From positions 1 through 64,000 of the forward strand of contig JAGQDJ010000248.1 of NCBI GenBank assembly GCA_022885665.1: DNA of 64,000 bases. Direction: 5' to 3'. The translations under genes and the position numbers were made by a program. Numbering within the stretch: the stretch's first letter is position 1; each line of letters begins with the position of its first letter. Positions 1 to 11,100 of the stretch are shown piece after piece. Source of the DNA: Triops longicaudatus (lineage: Eukaryota; Arthropoda; Branchiopoda; Notostraca; Triopsidae). The notes beneath the pieces were generated by a model. That model was not told the origin of the DNA, made no database searches, and saw nothing but the letters and a program-made list of their open reading frames with translations.

Positions 1-107
1 TCGGAATTAGCGACGGGCATACAACTAAAAAGTACATGCAATCATTTCATTAAAATATTTGTTCCATTGCTTATTCTGTAAATGTTGTGTTCTGTAATCT
101 GTTACAG
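1..107 (+). other. 3' end of an intron of the upstream RPTP gene
   Basis: No coding frame is supported here. The stretch ends in a usable acceptor (ttctgtaatctgttacag at 90-107) directly before the first visible exon of the receptor phosphatase gene, so it is read as the tail of an intron. That exon opens in the middle of a codon (phase 1), so at least one more coding exon lies upstream of the window. Confidence 0.75.
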
Positions 108-3100
108 GACAACCACCCAGCATTTTGTACGCAAGTATTGCCGATCGAGGATCAAACTGGATTTTTCTAGTTTGGGCTGCACCACATTGCGAAGCAAATT
201 TGTTTCCAATTGAATCTTATTTGGTCTCACTATTAGATGCAACACAAAACTGCAGCATGACAATACCTTACCCTTTCACACATAAAAACATTTCGTCATC
301 CGTGAATTGCACCAATTCAAAGGACATAATGGAAATCAAGCCTTGTGCGGAATACCATTTCCAAATTAAACCAGTTTTCAGAAAACCACTACTAAACGCC
401 AAAACAAGCTTCACACTGTCAAACCGAATTCATACTTTACCTGAATCGAACCAACTTTTAATTCAAAATTTTACAGTGTCTGATCCAAACAGTACGCCTT
501 TGCGTTTTACTTGGGATCCACCAGTTTGTTCGCATTACTTGAAGGACTACCAACTTGATTTTCAAGACAACTTTGGTGAAAATTTCTCCGCTATTATTTC
601 CCCATCATGTCTTACAAACAACGAACTTCTATGGCCCCCAGCTCATAATTTGCCACATTGTCAGATTTCTACTACACCGAACAGAAACAGTTTTAAGTTA
701 GAATCTTGTACAAATTATACTCTTCAGTTAAGGCCCCGGGTGAATGAAGTAAGCAAAGACCATATTCCCCCTAGGCCACAGATGATCACATTTTCAACCG
801 GATCAGCAAGTAACTCTTTCAAAATACGTTTCCAAGCATTTTGCGTTTCTTAATTCCTTATATTGTTTGTCTTGCAGAACCAGGAAAGGTAACTTCCCTG
901 ACAGTAAAAAATGCCACAGATCATAGTTTAATGATTGAATGGGGAAATGTTACCGAAAATTGGCGTTGTTTGAGTAGCTACGAAGTCACACGGCATTTAG
1001 ACAATAAAATAAACGTCACAAGCGTTCCGGCAACCAGCCAAACACATACATTTGACAAACTAGAGCCCTGTACTAAGTACAGAGTTGATGTCAAAAGCGT
1101 AGGAGTGGGTTATGTCAGCGAGTCTGTTTGGATTACTGGGTCAACGAATGAGCCTAGTAAGATACTCCTTTAGTTTCACATTTTTCTCCCTAAATTTCAT
1201 TTCCTTACTTTATTATAGGTTACATACCACAACATAAAATGGAATTCAGCTATATAGGTTCCACTGCTCTAAATCTTACCTGGAAGAAACTCCCACTTTA
1301 CTCGAGGTGTCCCTATGCCTATAGTGTTGAAATTAATCAACATGTATGCTCTTATTTATTAAATCCACGAATAGCATATAATGTGTCAAACTTTAGCTCC
1401 AATCAGGTCAGAAGTTAAGCTTGGGCAAACGAATTACCATGGATACACATATGTATTTTGCCGACCTTCAGTCTGAAACGCTGTACGGGTTCTGTCTTGT
1501 CCCTCTCACAATTTCTGGCAAAGTTGAGACGCCCTGCTCCCTTGCGACAACAAGGACTAGTAAGCTCATAACGTGAATGAATGGTTTTGCTCATTGGTTT
1601 TTATGGCTGAAGGTCCAGCAGCTGCAAACTACATGGCCTTTGCGTTCTACATACTTTTAGCTATCATTTGTACCACGCTCCTTACTAGTTTTGTTGGTTG
1701 GTGCTGCGTTAAACGACCGCATAAGTAAGAATTAAATTTTATTATACAAAATGTAGCTCATCCAATAAATTTTCTGCTAATTCCGTCCACAGTGCTGCCT
1801 CACAACTTTCTTTAGAATTTCTAGAATGACCTATCAATCTTATCAGTGCAATTGCTAACACAATTCCACGTAAGAGTAGTACATTGATATTATTTACTCT
1901 TGTAGGGTATGTTTCTCGCCTTCTAAGAAACAGCTAGGAAAACGAACCAATGAAAGCGGACATTCTATTCAACGTAACCACATACCTTCCAACTACAGCA
2001 TGCGTAATATAGCTACCAATCGACCAATTCTAATAGAAGACTTCGACGACGTGCTGGCTAGATTTATGGAAGAATCAAGCACATTGTTGGAAGACGAGTA
2101 CAAAGACCTCAAGCGATTGAGTGAGGAAGATCAACCAAGAGTTCATGCCACCAAGCCTGAAAACAAGGAGAAAAATCGGTACATCAACATATTGCCGTGT
2201 AAGCATTCACTTTGTCGCTGCGTACTTTCTATGTACTTTGTTTTTACCATTCACCTATTCATTTTGTTAATGTGTTGTTTACTAGACGACCATTCTCGCG
2301 TTAAATTGTCTTCAGTCAAAGGAGACCAAAACGGAGATTATATTAATGCTTCATTCATTCAAGTAACTAACAGTACAAAACTCTTATTTTTCTTGTCTTT
2401 ATAACTAAAAATGAATGTAGGGCTTTAACGAAACACGGGAATACATTGCTGCGCAAGGTCCAAAGCCGAACACTTTAGACGATTACTGGCGGATGTTATG
2501 GGAACAAGAAGTGCACATGTTAGTTATGCTAACGCTGGTCGAAGAGAAAGAGAAAATCAAATGCGCCCAGTATTGGCCAGAGCTAGGCCAGACTATTTGT
2601 TATGGGAGTATCAAAGTTACCCAGGTTTTGCAAATCAACATGGACAATTACGTAATTCGAGATTTGGACGTAGAATGCGTAAGATATTTGTACTTACATT
2701 AGCGAGCGATTTTTGTAAACATGTTGCATTCAGAATGGGGAAAAACGTTCTATGAAACAAATGCACTTTCTCACGTGGCCGGATTTCGGTTGTCCTGAGA
2801 ATCCCGAAACCCTGGTATCCTTTGTGGAAGCTGTCCGTGATCGCGTACCTCCTGGGTCGACAAAGCAACCCATTCTTGTGCATTGCAGGTATGGTGTGCT
2901 ATTGAATGTTTCGAGAATACTGTAACATAAGTTCTAAGTGTGTGTAATTATTTTGGGTCTAATATTAGTGCGGGGGTTGGGCGAACGGGTACGTTCATTG
3001 TCGTTGATTGGCTAATGCAGGAAGCACGTGTACGCGACCGGGTAGATGTGTTTAACACTGTGCTCAAGATACGATATGATCGTGTGAATATGGTCCAAAC

Positions 3101-3414
3101 AGAAGTAATGCAGCCTCAAAAAAAGTAGTAGCGTAACTATTTATGAGGTGTTTTTATAGGACCAGTATTTCTTCATTCACCAATGTCTTTCTCATTTTTT
3201 CAAGACACGACTTCATATGAAATCCTCCTCTATCTTGGATACAGGTAAGTCTTAAAATATGGACTAAACTGTTAACAATAACTTGAAATTATTTGCCACA
3301 TCAGGATCGAAAATGCTCGAACTACCAAAAAGCAATCAAACGCGTCAGTCTTCGCGTGGTACGTTGCATGAAAGTCAGGTGAACTTAACTGATATACAAG
3401 TGGAAAGCGATTAG
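108..3414 (+). CDS. Receptor-type tyrosine phosphatase, FN3 ectodomain, single PTP domain (5' partial, copy 1)
   Basis: Removes phosphate from phosphotyrosine; type I membrane protein. Exons: 108-809, 878-1156, 1219-1343, 1397-1559, 1613-1724, 1906-2198, 2286-2362, 2421-2678, 2734-2888, 2969-3104, 3160-3244, 3305-3414. They join in one frame, giving 831 visible residues. Four FN3 domains come first (exons 1-4), each with the W...Y.V and tyrosine-corner pattern (e.g. LEPCTKYRVDV). A hydrophobic span at 1630-1710 is followed by a basic CCVKRPHK stop-transfer. The PTP domain shows KNRYINILPYDHSRVKL (the Y codon is split by an intron), YIAAQGP, TWPDFG (general acid Asp at 2782-2784) and HCSAGVGRTG (nucleophile Cys at 2884-2886, Arg at 2982-2984), then MVQTEDQY. 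The single PTP domain and WPDFG suggest the R3/Ptp10D-like class (inference). The intron at 1344-1396 is needed to keep FN3-4 in frame and has no counterpart in the other domains. The tail after the PTP domain is short and ends at TAG 3412-3414. Confidence 0.9.
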
Positions 3415-4661
3415 AAACGTCGTCGATGATGATTTATAAGATCTTTGCTTCGTTTGCTGTGAAATATGGAAGGCGTATTATTAGTATATTTTAGACTAGT
3501 GTATTTTTCATTTTTGTTACACGAAAGCTTAATTGGTCGCTTAGTGCGGTATTAATGATGCATGGTATACCATATTTTTGACATTTCTCAGTTGTCCTAG
3601 CCATTAAGTCTTATTTTAAATGTTTACGAACATTCCTTCTATCGCAACAGTAATCTTGGAAAATTATGACACTAGGAGTTTTACAAAACAAGTCTGTATA
3701 ATTTTTATCAATGCATACAGAAAGTCATTCACGTCGAGGTGTTATTCTTGAAAGCGTTCGTTTTGTTTTCAACCTGTAGTCTGCAATATTATAGACTGAA
3801 ATATGTACCAGTTGCCTCCAGTTGGGCGAGAAAACTGTTCGGTATATACAAAAGTTCTCTGTGTTAGACGGTTTGTCTACATACTATCAAAGGGGCAATT
3901 TCGAATGAAATCGGGCCTTTAATTTTTTTTAGACATTTCGGCAACTATTTTAGCCAAAGCAGAACAAAAAGTCTTGGCGTTGTAAACAGTTCTGTAATGG
4001 TGACACATCTTTCACTTTCGACGTCACTGTAAAATTCCTGGAGTATTGTATTTTGTTAGTGTTTTACGTTACCTCGCGATTTTGCACAACTTTTAAAGCG
4101 AACACGAAATTGCTTGACAAAAATCAGAGATAACATTTTGCCAGAACATTTCTTATTGGCATCGTTATCGTGGAGAAGTTTAACATGCTTGATCATTTTT
4201 TTAACGAAAATATACTACGATATTTTAGGCGAAAATATAAATGAAAAGATACAGGTAGAAACAGCCTATAACCGCCAAAAGAGCCCCTTAAAACCTACTT
4301 TTTTCGCTTTCGCAGTTGGTTGAATTTCTTGTGGTTTTAACTGCTTCTTCAGTTTTGTCTGTCCAGTCTTTTCAACTTCGAAGAACTTTGCTTTTTAAGT
4401 TGAGTTTTCGTGCGCTCCTCTTCGCAAGTTGCATCCTTCCTGGCACCTCGTTGCACTTCAAGCCTAGACTACTCTTTTGCCCATGAGAGGTATCTGCTAC
4501 ACACTATTAAATACGATACTTGGGTTGACCATCGCTAAAGCTCAGTATTTATGTTTTGAAAGAATAAGATTGCATAAGAACCATTCTCTTTACAAGGTTG
4601 CTTTTAAAAAAAATCTAAAATAGGGGTCAACCGGGTGATGGCGCCTTTTAAATGGGTGGGG
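3415..4661 (+). other. 3' UTR/intergenic sequence after RPTP copy 1
   Basis: AT-rich sequence with no credible coding exon. I found no AATAAA between the stop codon and about 4830, so either the 3' UTR is long (over 1.4 kb) or a variant signal is used. Confidence 0.5.
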
Positions 4662-5205
4662 CCAAGATTATTTAAAACAAGTTAGGCCTTCGTGCAGGGT
4701 TAGCGAGGGAGAAGCCTTTTTCCGTGGCGGAGCACCCTAGAGAAAAGGCGCTTGGCTTTCGATTCATCGTAAGAGAGCTCATGCGGGAAAATAGGAAGAC
4801 CCTCTGTGAGAGCGTGTTTCAGTATTGCGAATAATAAAGTACTACCATATCGTTGTTATCTGACCCAGCATTTGTCATTCTGTATTAAAACCTATTCTTC
4901 ATGAGGAAGGTGTTATCTTTACATTGCAAGCGTGTTATTTTCTCTCTCATAATACGTAAAGAGTAAAGACAAATTTATTCCTCAGTACTATAATCACAAT
5001 GTGTTTGCAGAAAACTACAGTTTTGTAAATAAAAAAAAAATCTAGTTAGACTAGCAAAAGCCTATTTTTTAGTTAGCAATCAGAAAATGATCAATTCCTC
5101 TGTGTCGAAAGCCGCGCGGCGTTTTTCTAGAGTGTTGTGTCACGGGGGGAAGGCTCCCCTTGCTAGCCCCGCCCAACGGCCTAACCTTGTTTTAAATAAG
5201 CTTGG
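4662..5205. repeat. Foldback (inverted-repeat) element, 101-nt arms
   Basis: The segment 4662-4762 is the approximate reverse complement of 5105-5205. Both arms are 101 nt. They start CCAAG(A/C)TTATTTAAAACAAG and end GGCTTTCGA on the arm strand, and by eye match at roughly three quarters of positions with a few small gaps. The roughly 340-nt centre is AT-rich and non-coding. The structure resembles a foldback transposon or MITE with long subterminal inverted repeats. I could not identify a target-site duplication. Confidence 0.7.
4833..4838 (+). terminator. Candidate poly(A) signal AATAAA for RPTP copy 1
   Basis: First AATAAA found downstream of the stop at 3414. It lies inside the foldback element, between its two arms; another AATAAA follows near 5027. 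If used, the transcript would have a 3' UTR of about 1.4 kb and would contain one arm of the repeat. No transcript evidence is available. Confidence 0.25.
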
Positions 5206-8010
5206 GTTGGGTGCACCAAGAATGACATTTCATGACCGAGTACGAGTTTAGCTGAAAACAAAAACACGATTTTTGGTTGGTGCCATCGTACATTCCCGAA
5301 TATAAGACAAAAGAACGTTGCAAGATCTGCAGTACCTTAGGTCAGAAAACATTGTTTGCGAAACTCCTGCGTTGTGTAGGCTACTTGTGCTTTATTGAAT
5401 AAATAGAATTCGTTAAAAAACAAAGCCGAAGTGACCTAAGCTGTTGCTTCCCCTTCTCTTTCATTGCGTTCGAGGAATCGTAGATCATACACAGGGCAGG
5501 TGTTGAGTTCCCTCTCACCGTTATCTCGATTCTGACGGCGACATTATCTCTATCAAATTTAAGAAGAAAAAAAACTGACAGTACGACCTGTACATGCGAA
5601 AACTCCTCTAAATAAACCCTTATTCATGTATTATTTCACTGTCGACTCTTCGATAAACAGAGAGCACTATTACTAAAAGATCTGCCTAGAAACCAGTTAC
5701 ATTTCAACTGACAGACATTATTTGAAGAACCGAAAATCTTTACGTCATTCACATTATACGCACACTCAGCCCTTACATAGTCCAAGAAATGATACGAAGT
5801 GAAAACGTACAATAAGACGTCCGTACAATGTAGAGAAAGCGATGAAAAACACGTCTATTTGCACGTATCTATAGCCCACTATAATACATTAAATATACGT
5901 CTATTGCATTCTACGTGCGTATGTACAAGAAATCAAATTAATAAAAAAAACGAAATTTATAATGCGTCAAAAGTTATAGTACATTGAAAAAAACTAAGGT
6001 ATTTCTGACGTGCCGAAAAAGACGTACATTAAACGTTCTTGAATTAACGTTTACCGAGAGGACATTAATACGTTTAACAGACGTGTAATAAACATAATCG
6101 ATAGACGTATATATTTAGACGAATATGCTTGAATTCGAAAATCGAAGTGTGCTACTTGCGATGTACGGTTTGGTTAACACATTACATGTTTAGAAGTTAG
6201 TTAAAAGTGAAGAAGTTAGTTAAAATTTTTTTTGAAGCACACTTAAAACTAGTTTTCGAAAATGCTTCCTCAAAAAATTTTAATTTTACACGCCTGTTAT
6301 AAATGTACTAAGAAAGTTTTCTAAACTATACTGGTGGTGTGCTATTGTTGGATTTCTTTTAGACATTTTGTATTAGCTTAAAAGGCTTCAAATCCCACTA
6401 CACGACTGACTCGCACACTTTACATCGTCATAAGGCATAACGCTTTTTTTTTCAAGACAGAAACAACACAAAGAAGGACTAGAAGACTATTTCATGCGCT
6501 GCAATGCCCTAGCCAACGTAATTGAGACCTCTCGATTCTCAGGAGAAGCAGCTCAATTTCTTTAAATTTTCTTCAGATCGGTCGAGTTACCTAAATCCAA
6601 CCGTTTTCTACCCAATTTAGGGTAATATACCCACTATTGAGAGGCACCGCCTTAAAAGAATATTAGAAATCACAAAATTTAAACGCTGAGATAACTCGCA
6701 ACATTTGTCGTCCAGTCCAGCGGATCTTCGTAATATAGCTTTCTAGAGCCAATATATTTATCTTTGTTTTAACGTAAAGCAAGAGCAGCTAATTTTGACC
6801 TTCAGTTTCGTGGTTCGTGTAATTTTTAGCAAAACGTTACAAAATTTCCGACCGCGTAAAACGAAACCGCGTTAAAGGAGACTGTTTGAATGTGGGGTTC
6901 ACAGTATATCCTGAAGAGCTTCTTGAGCATCGGATATTTTTTTTTAACATTTTAGACATGTCACTTGAGTCTGATAAATAAAGTTTGCTGTCGGATTGGT
7001 TAAATTTCGATTTTTTTTAACTGTGCCGCTACCACACTACACTTTTCAATTGCTTTCAGTAATGCGATAAATGCGATGTTTTCGAAATTACCGTGATAAA
7101 GAAAAAATCTTTCGCCAAAACGCTACTACTTCATTTTGTCGAGCAATTTCGTATTCGCTTTCAAAGTTATTCGCACCACGGGGTAACATGAACACCAACT
7201 TTGAAAATACGATACTCCCGGAATTTTGTAGCGAAACTGAAAGTCAAAGGTTTGCGTTATTCTGCAGACATTCCGCCTAGCCAACCTTTTTTACTTTGTC
7301 TTATTTAAAAATTAGCCGAAATACATAAGGAAAACGAAAATAAAAGGCCCTTTTTCGTTCAGAATTACCCCGTCTTACGTTACTGTTTTACGTCACATTT
7401 TCCAGCAGTTTACGTGTAGTCTACTGGCTCCAAACCTATTGGATATACAGGTAGCAAGAATGAAATTGTTTTTCGTTAACCCATTCAGCGAGTTTGTCAA
7501 TGAGCTCGGGATTTCTTCCACAGAGTGTGATTATTTGATGCATGAATTCGAAGGCGTTCATAACCTGTACTCAGCGTTCATAGTCTCTTTCACTTACTTA
7601 CTTTTCTACAACATACAATTGAAAAAAAAATCTGCAATTCTACATCGAAAAAAAATATCTAGGCAGCTCACTCTTCCTGTAAGAGCGGAAAAAATACTAT
7701 CGCGTTTCGCTGTCATCACCACATCCTTTAAGAACGGAAAGTGTTGCTGTTTCGACACTGCATTTTACCGCGATAAAGTAAACGAAGGAAACTTCACTCA
7801 AGGTCTAGAACGCTGTTAAAGAAAGAACCATCGTTGAATCAGTCAAACAGAAGTTACACAGTTCGGTTTTGCGTTTCATTTCCACGATTTAAAAAATTAC
7901 CGGTACATAGCGATGGTTAACTTTCGATAAGCCTCCAAAGCAACGGTGGCATTCGGTGAGTTTGTATCATTGTAAGCATAATTCTGCACTTCAATAAGTG
8001 AGGGTGCGTG
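5206..8010. other. Intergenic region between the two RPTP genes
   Basis: About 2.8 kb of AT-rich DNA with no FN3- or PTP-like exon. It holds one transposon-end-like sequence (6843-6906) and a few GC-skewed patches (7071-7420, 7640-7800) rich in TTACG/CGTAAA-type words that could be MITE debris. Nothing else was recognised. Confidence 0.5.
6843..6906 (-). mobile_element. pogo/Tigger-like terminal sequence (relic)
   Basis: On the minus strand this begins TACTGTGAACCCCACATTC and continues with TTTAACGCGGTTTCGTTTTACGCGGTC. This is the style of pogo/Tigger (Tc1-mariner superfamily) termini: TA, then CAGTG-like, CCCC, and repeated AACG/TTACG words. No matching opposite end or transposase fragment was found close by, so it is scored as a solo end or MITE fragment. 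The family call comes from the motif only. Confidence 0.35.
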
Positions 8011-8016
8011 TATAAG
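8011..8016 (+). promoter_or_regulatory. Candidate TATA box of RPTP copy 2
   Basis: TATAAG lies about 100 nt upstream of the start codon at 8111. A start about 25-30 nt downstream (near 8040) would give a 5' UTR of about 70 nt. This is inferred from spacing only. Confidence 0.3.
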
Positions 8017-8110
8017 AAATCAACTCCTCATTGAGGGTCTTCGTTTGAAAAATGAAGACGAATTCGAAGCGTCATTAATGCGCTATGGATAAATTGCCAC
8101 GGAACTCAAA

Positions 8111-11100
8111 ATGGTCTTTCCTACGTTTGCAAACAAATGTGTAGTGGTATTTTTAGTGTCACTCGTTAGTGCCCTAACAGTAATAGAGGTAAGTGGTTGC
8201 ATGTCAGAAATAGGCTTGCGAGTAGAGAGGAAGCCGATGGGTTGCAAACGGGTTAACTTTAATACAATAGTTTCTGGTCACATTGGATGCTTGAAATCGG
8301 AACAATCCCATCTCATTAAAGTATAACACGCTTAATTACTACATTTAAATGTTTTTTTACAAAATAATGGTTATTCCGATAAAACAAGTGTCACGGTCAA
8401 ACAGAATCTATGGTACTATTACCGGAATAAAATTTAATTATTTACTTCAGGGAAACGATCGCTCATCCTCCAACTGTACTTGTAAGTAAATCTGAGATAT
8501 GTGAATTTGTAATTTTTGAAATATATTTTTAGCTAGCTACGAAGCGATTAAGTTTACCGTGACCGAAATAGAAATTGGAAAATTCAGTTTTGAATGGCGA
8601 ATTCCTAACTCGACCTTACTACGGGATAATATCACCGGGTACGATGTCCTCATCAAGGGGGCAGGCACTGAATACAGGTGTGCACATATCTTTTTCTTAG
8701 CTAGAAAAGCTGTGTCCAAAGACTTATTCCTATGCAATTACCATTAAACAGGTTGAAATATGAAAAAGGTGTACAAAATGTGACAATTTTTAACGGAATG
8801 GAAACAACCGATCGGGCAAAGAAACTTACTATAATACCCTGTGCTGAATACCAAGCTGAACTAAAAATTAAATGTACAGACGAGAAGGAAGCTACGTTGT
8901 CACGAAAATTTAACGTAACTTTAAGTACGTTGATTCATTTTAATGGTCTTATTTAAAACATTAATTATCTAACAACAATGCAACCCGTAGTAGTCGGACG
9001 GAATATAGCACCGTAGCATTCCATGAAAATTAAGCTTAGAATTTGGCGAAGAATAAGTAATATTGTGAGTAAGTCTTTGAGTTTATATTTCACTGTAAAG
9101 ACGGGTTCTCAAAACAAGTGTATTACGACATCCTAAAATTACTAGTTGATACCGAAAATTGGTATTTTATTCTCAAAATTAGTTACAGATACTCGAAAGT
9201 GACTTTTTCCGTTTCAAAAATGTTAGCCAGCTCTTAAAGTCAAGCGCTTTAAGTTCAAAATGAGAAGGGGTTATCAAAATGAGTGGAAAAAAGTGCACGT
9301 AGGCAGGTACAAAGAGTGCTGAGCCCCGGCGCGACCCTATTCACCGTTGGGAACAAAGAAAGCCTTTCCGCAGTGACTGGTCAGGAAGTTTTGATCGCGC
9401 TAGAATACCACTAAAGCTTGTAAAATGCATGTAAGTTGTAATATTGTTGTTACAAATACTACACTGTAAAAACAGGTTCTCAAAACAAGTGCATTACGCT
9501 GTTCTAAAATGAGTAGTTGGTACTCACAATTATAGTAGATACTAAAAATTGACTTCACCGCCTCAGTTGCAAGTATTGGGAAGCAGCTCTCAAGACAAGC
9601 ACACTTAGCTCAAAACTCGGAGTTAGTCTCTAATTGGGTAGGAAAAAGCGTACCAGGTCAGGAATAGGTCTCTTTTCAGCAACAGCATGTTTACTACTCC
9701 TTGCCAATTTTAGTCCAGGTTCCTTAACTATGTCTGTTAAGGGACGAAATTGGCAATGAAAAATAAGAACGCTGTTCTAGAAAAGTGTCCAATTCGGAAA
9801 CACTGGAGCCTAAGTTGAGAGCTTCACCCGTGGCTACCGTGGCCACTGGGTCATGACTCCCCTTTTTCGTTGTTTTGACAGCCGACAAAGCCTTTCCACA
9901 GTGACTTACCAGGAGATTTTGATCACAGCTAAAAGATTCCTAGAAATTGTGATATGTGAGTTATCCTTTTGTTGTTAAGAATTCTACGTGCCAGCGTAGC
10001 AAATGCGCAAAAAATACTTGAATTTATTCTGTGACAAGGACTGGATTCTCCAGTAGAACTTTCTAGACAGAGTGCTCCAATAACTTTTAGGTTTTGTGCA
10101 AGTCCATCATGCTGATGCCTCTCAATTTCTGAAGGCAACTCACAATGCCAGTGTGTAAATTGTATCCCTCTGGCCTTACTGTGCCAAATGAAGCATTAAA
10201 AAAAATCAATGAAACTCCATTGGATGGTTCAATGTCTTTAAATTGTCCAGTATGTACATAATGTTTATGAAGTTTGTAAGGGATACTAGAACAGTGGCTT
10301 TGTTAGTTTCAAACACAGAATTGATAATTAGATTTAAGCGACGGACAGATCTGTTCCGCGTCCTGTAAAACCATGTAAATGTTAATGTATTGTAAGCTAT
10401 GAATGTTGCAAGTCTTTATTTTGTAACTGCATCCCATGCTTTAGTTTTCTACGGAAGTGCTTCACAGTGCTTGCAACTGTTGGTTAAATGTTTCTACGTG
10501 TTTCTTGAATGACCATTTTACAGTTTTATGCACGTTTCTATCTTTTATATCCTCGCAATTCCGTGATTTTTCACGTCAGGTAGATTCTTTTCTCTTTATT
10601 TATTGAAATTTTCTTTTGCAGTCACTTCTGCTGGAAACGTTGTTTATTTCTTGCATGGACTGTTTTGCTAACTCCTTTTATGCTTTTTTTTAACTTCCTA
10701 ATTCTGTTTTCTTACGATTTTACTATGTCTGTTTTGTGATTTTTATGTATATTTGTTTTTTGTTTGTCATTTGAAAAATACAAAATGATAGTTTTAATGC
10801 ACATTAATAATTATTTCAAAATAATAAGCAGCGATAAATTAGATATAAACACTAGTATCTAGTTCTCTTGTGTACTCGTTCTGAGAGTTGGAAACTACTC
10901 ATTTTGAGAGCTCAGGCTCTTTTGAGAATGCGCCTCCCCTCTATTTCTTAAGGGTAACAAAACACTCAACTGGTTCCCGTTTTTTTGAATGCCGTTTTGC
11001 ACTCATTTTTATGGAAATTTTTTACAGTGTAATTACAAACACAAGAAGTTCTTCCTCAAAAGTCTAAGCTTCAATTTTCTGGAAAGTTATGATGCAGTTA

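Noticed and set aside
1407..1471. A 65-nt alternative intron, or a frameshift, in FN3-4 of RPTP copy 1
   Set aside because: The 53-nt intron at 1344-1396 keeps frame and preserves the core FN3 strand (MYFADLQSETLYGF). The alternative deletes it, so no pseudogene call is needed.
9929..10138. 69-codon minus-strand frame in the intron-4 element as a transposase remnant
   Set aside because: No DDE, zinc-finger or other transposase motif could be recognised; it is too short to support a call.
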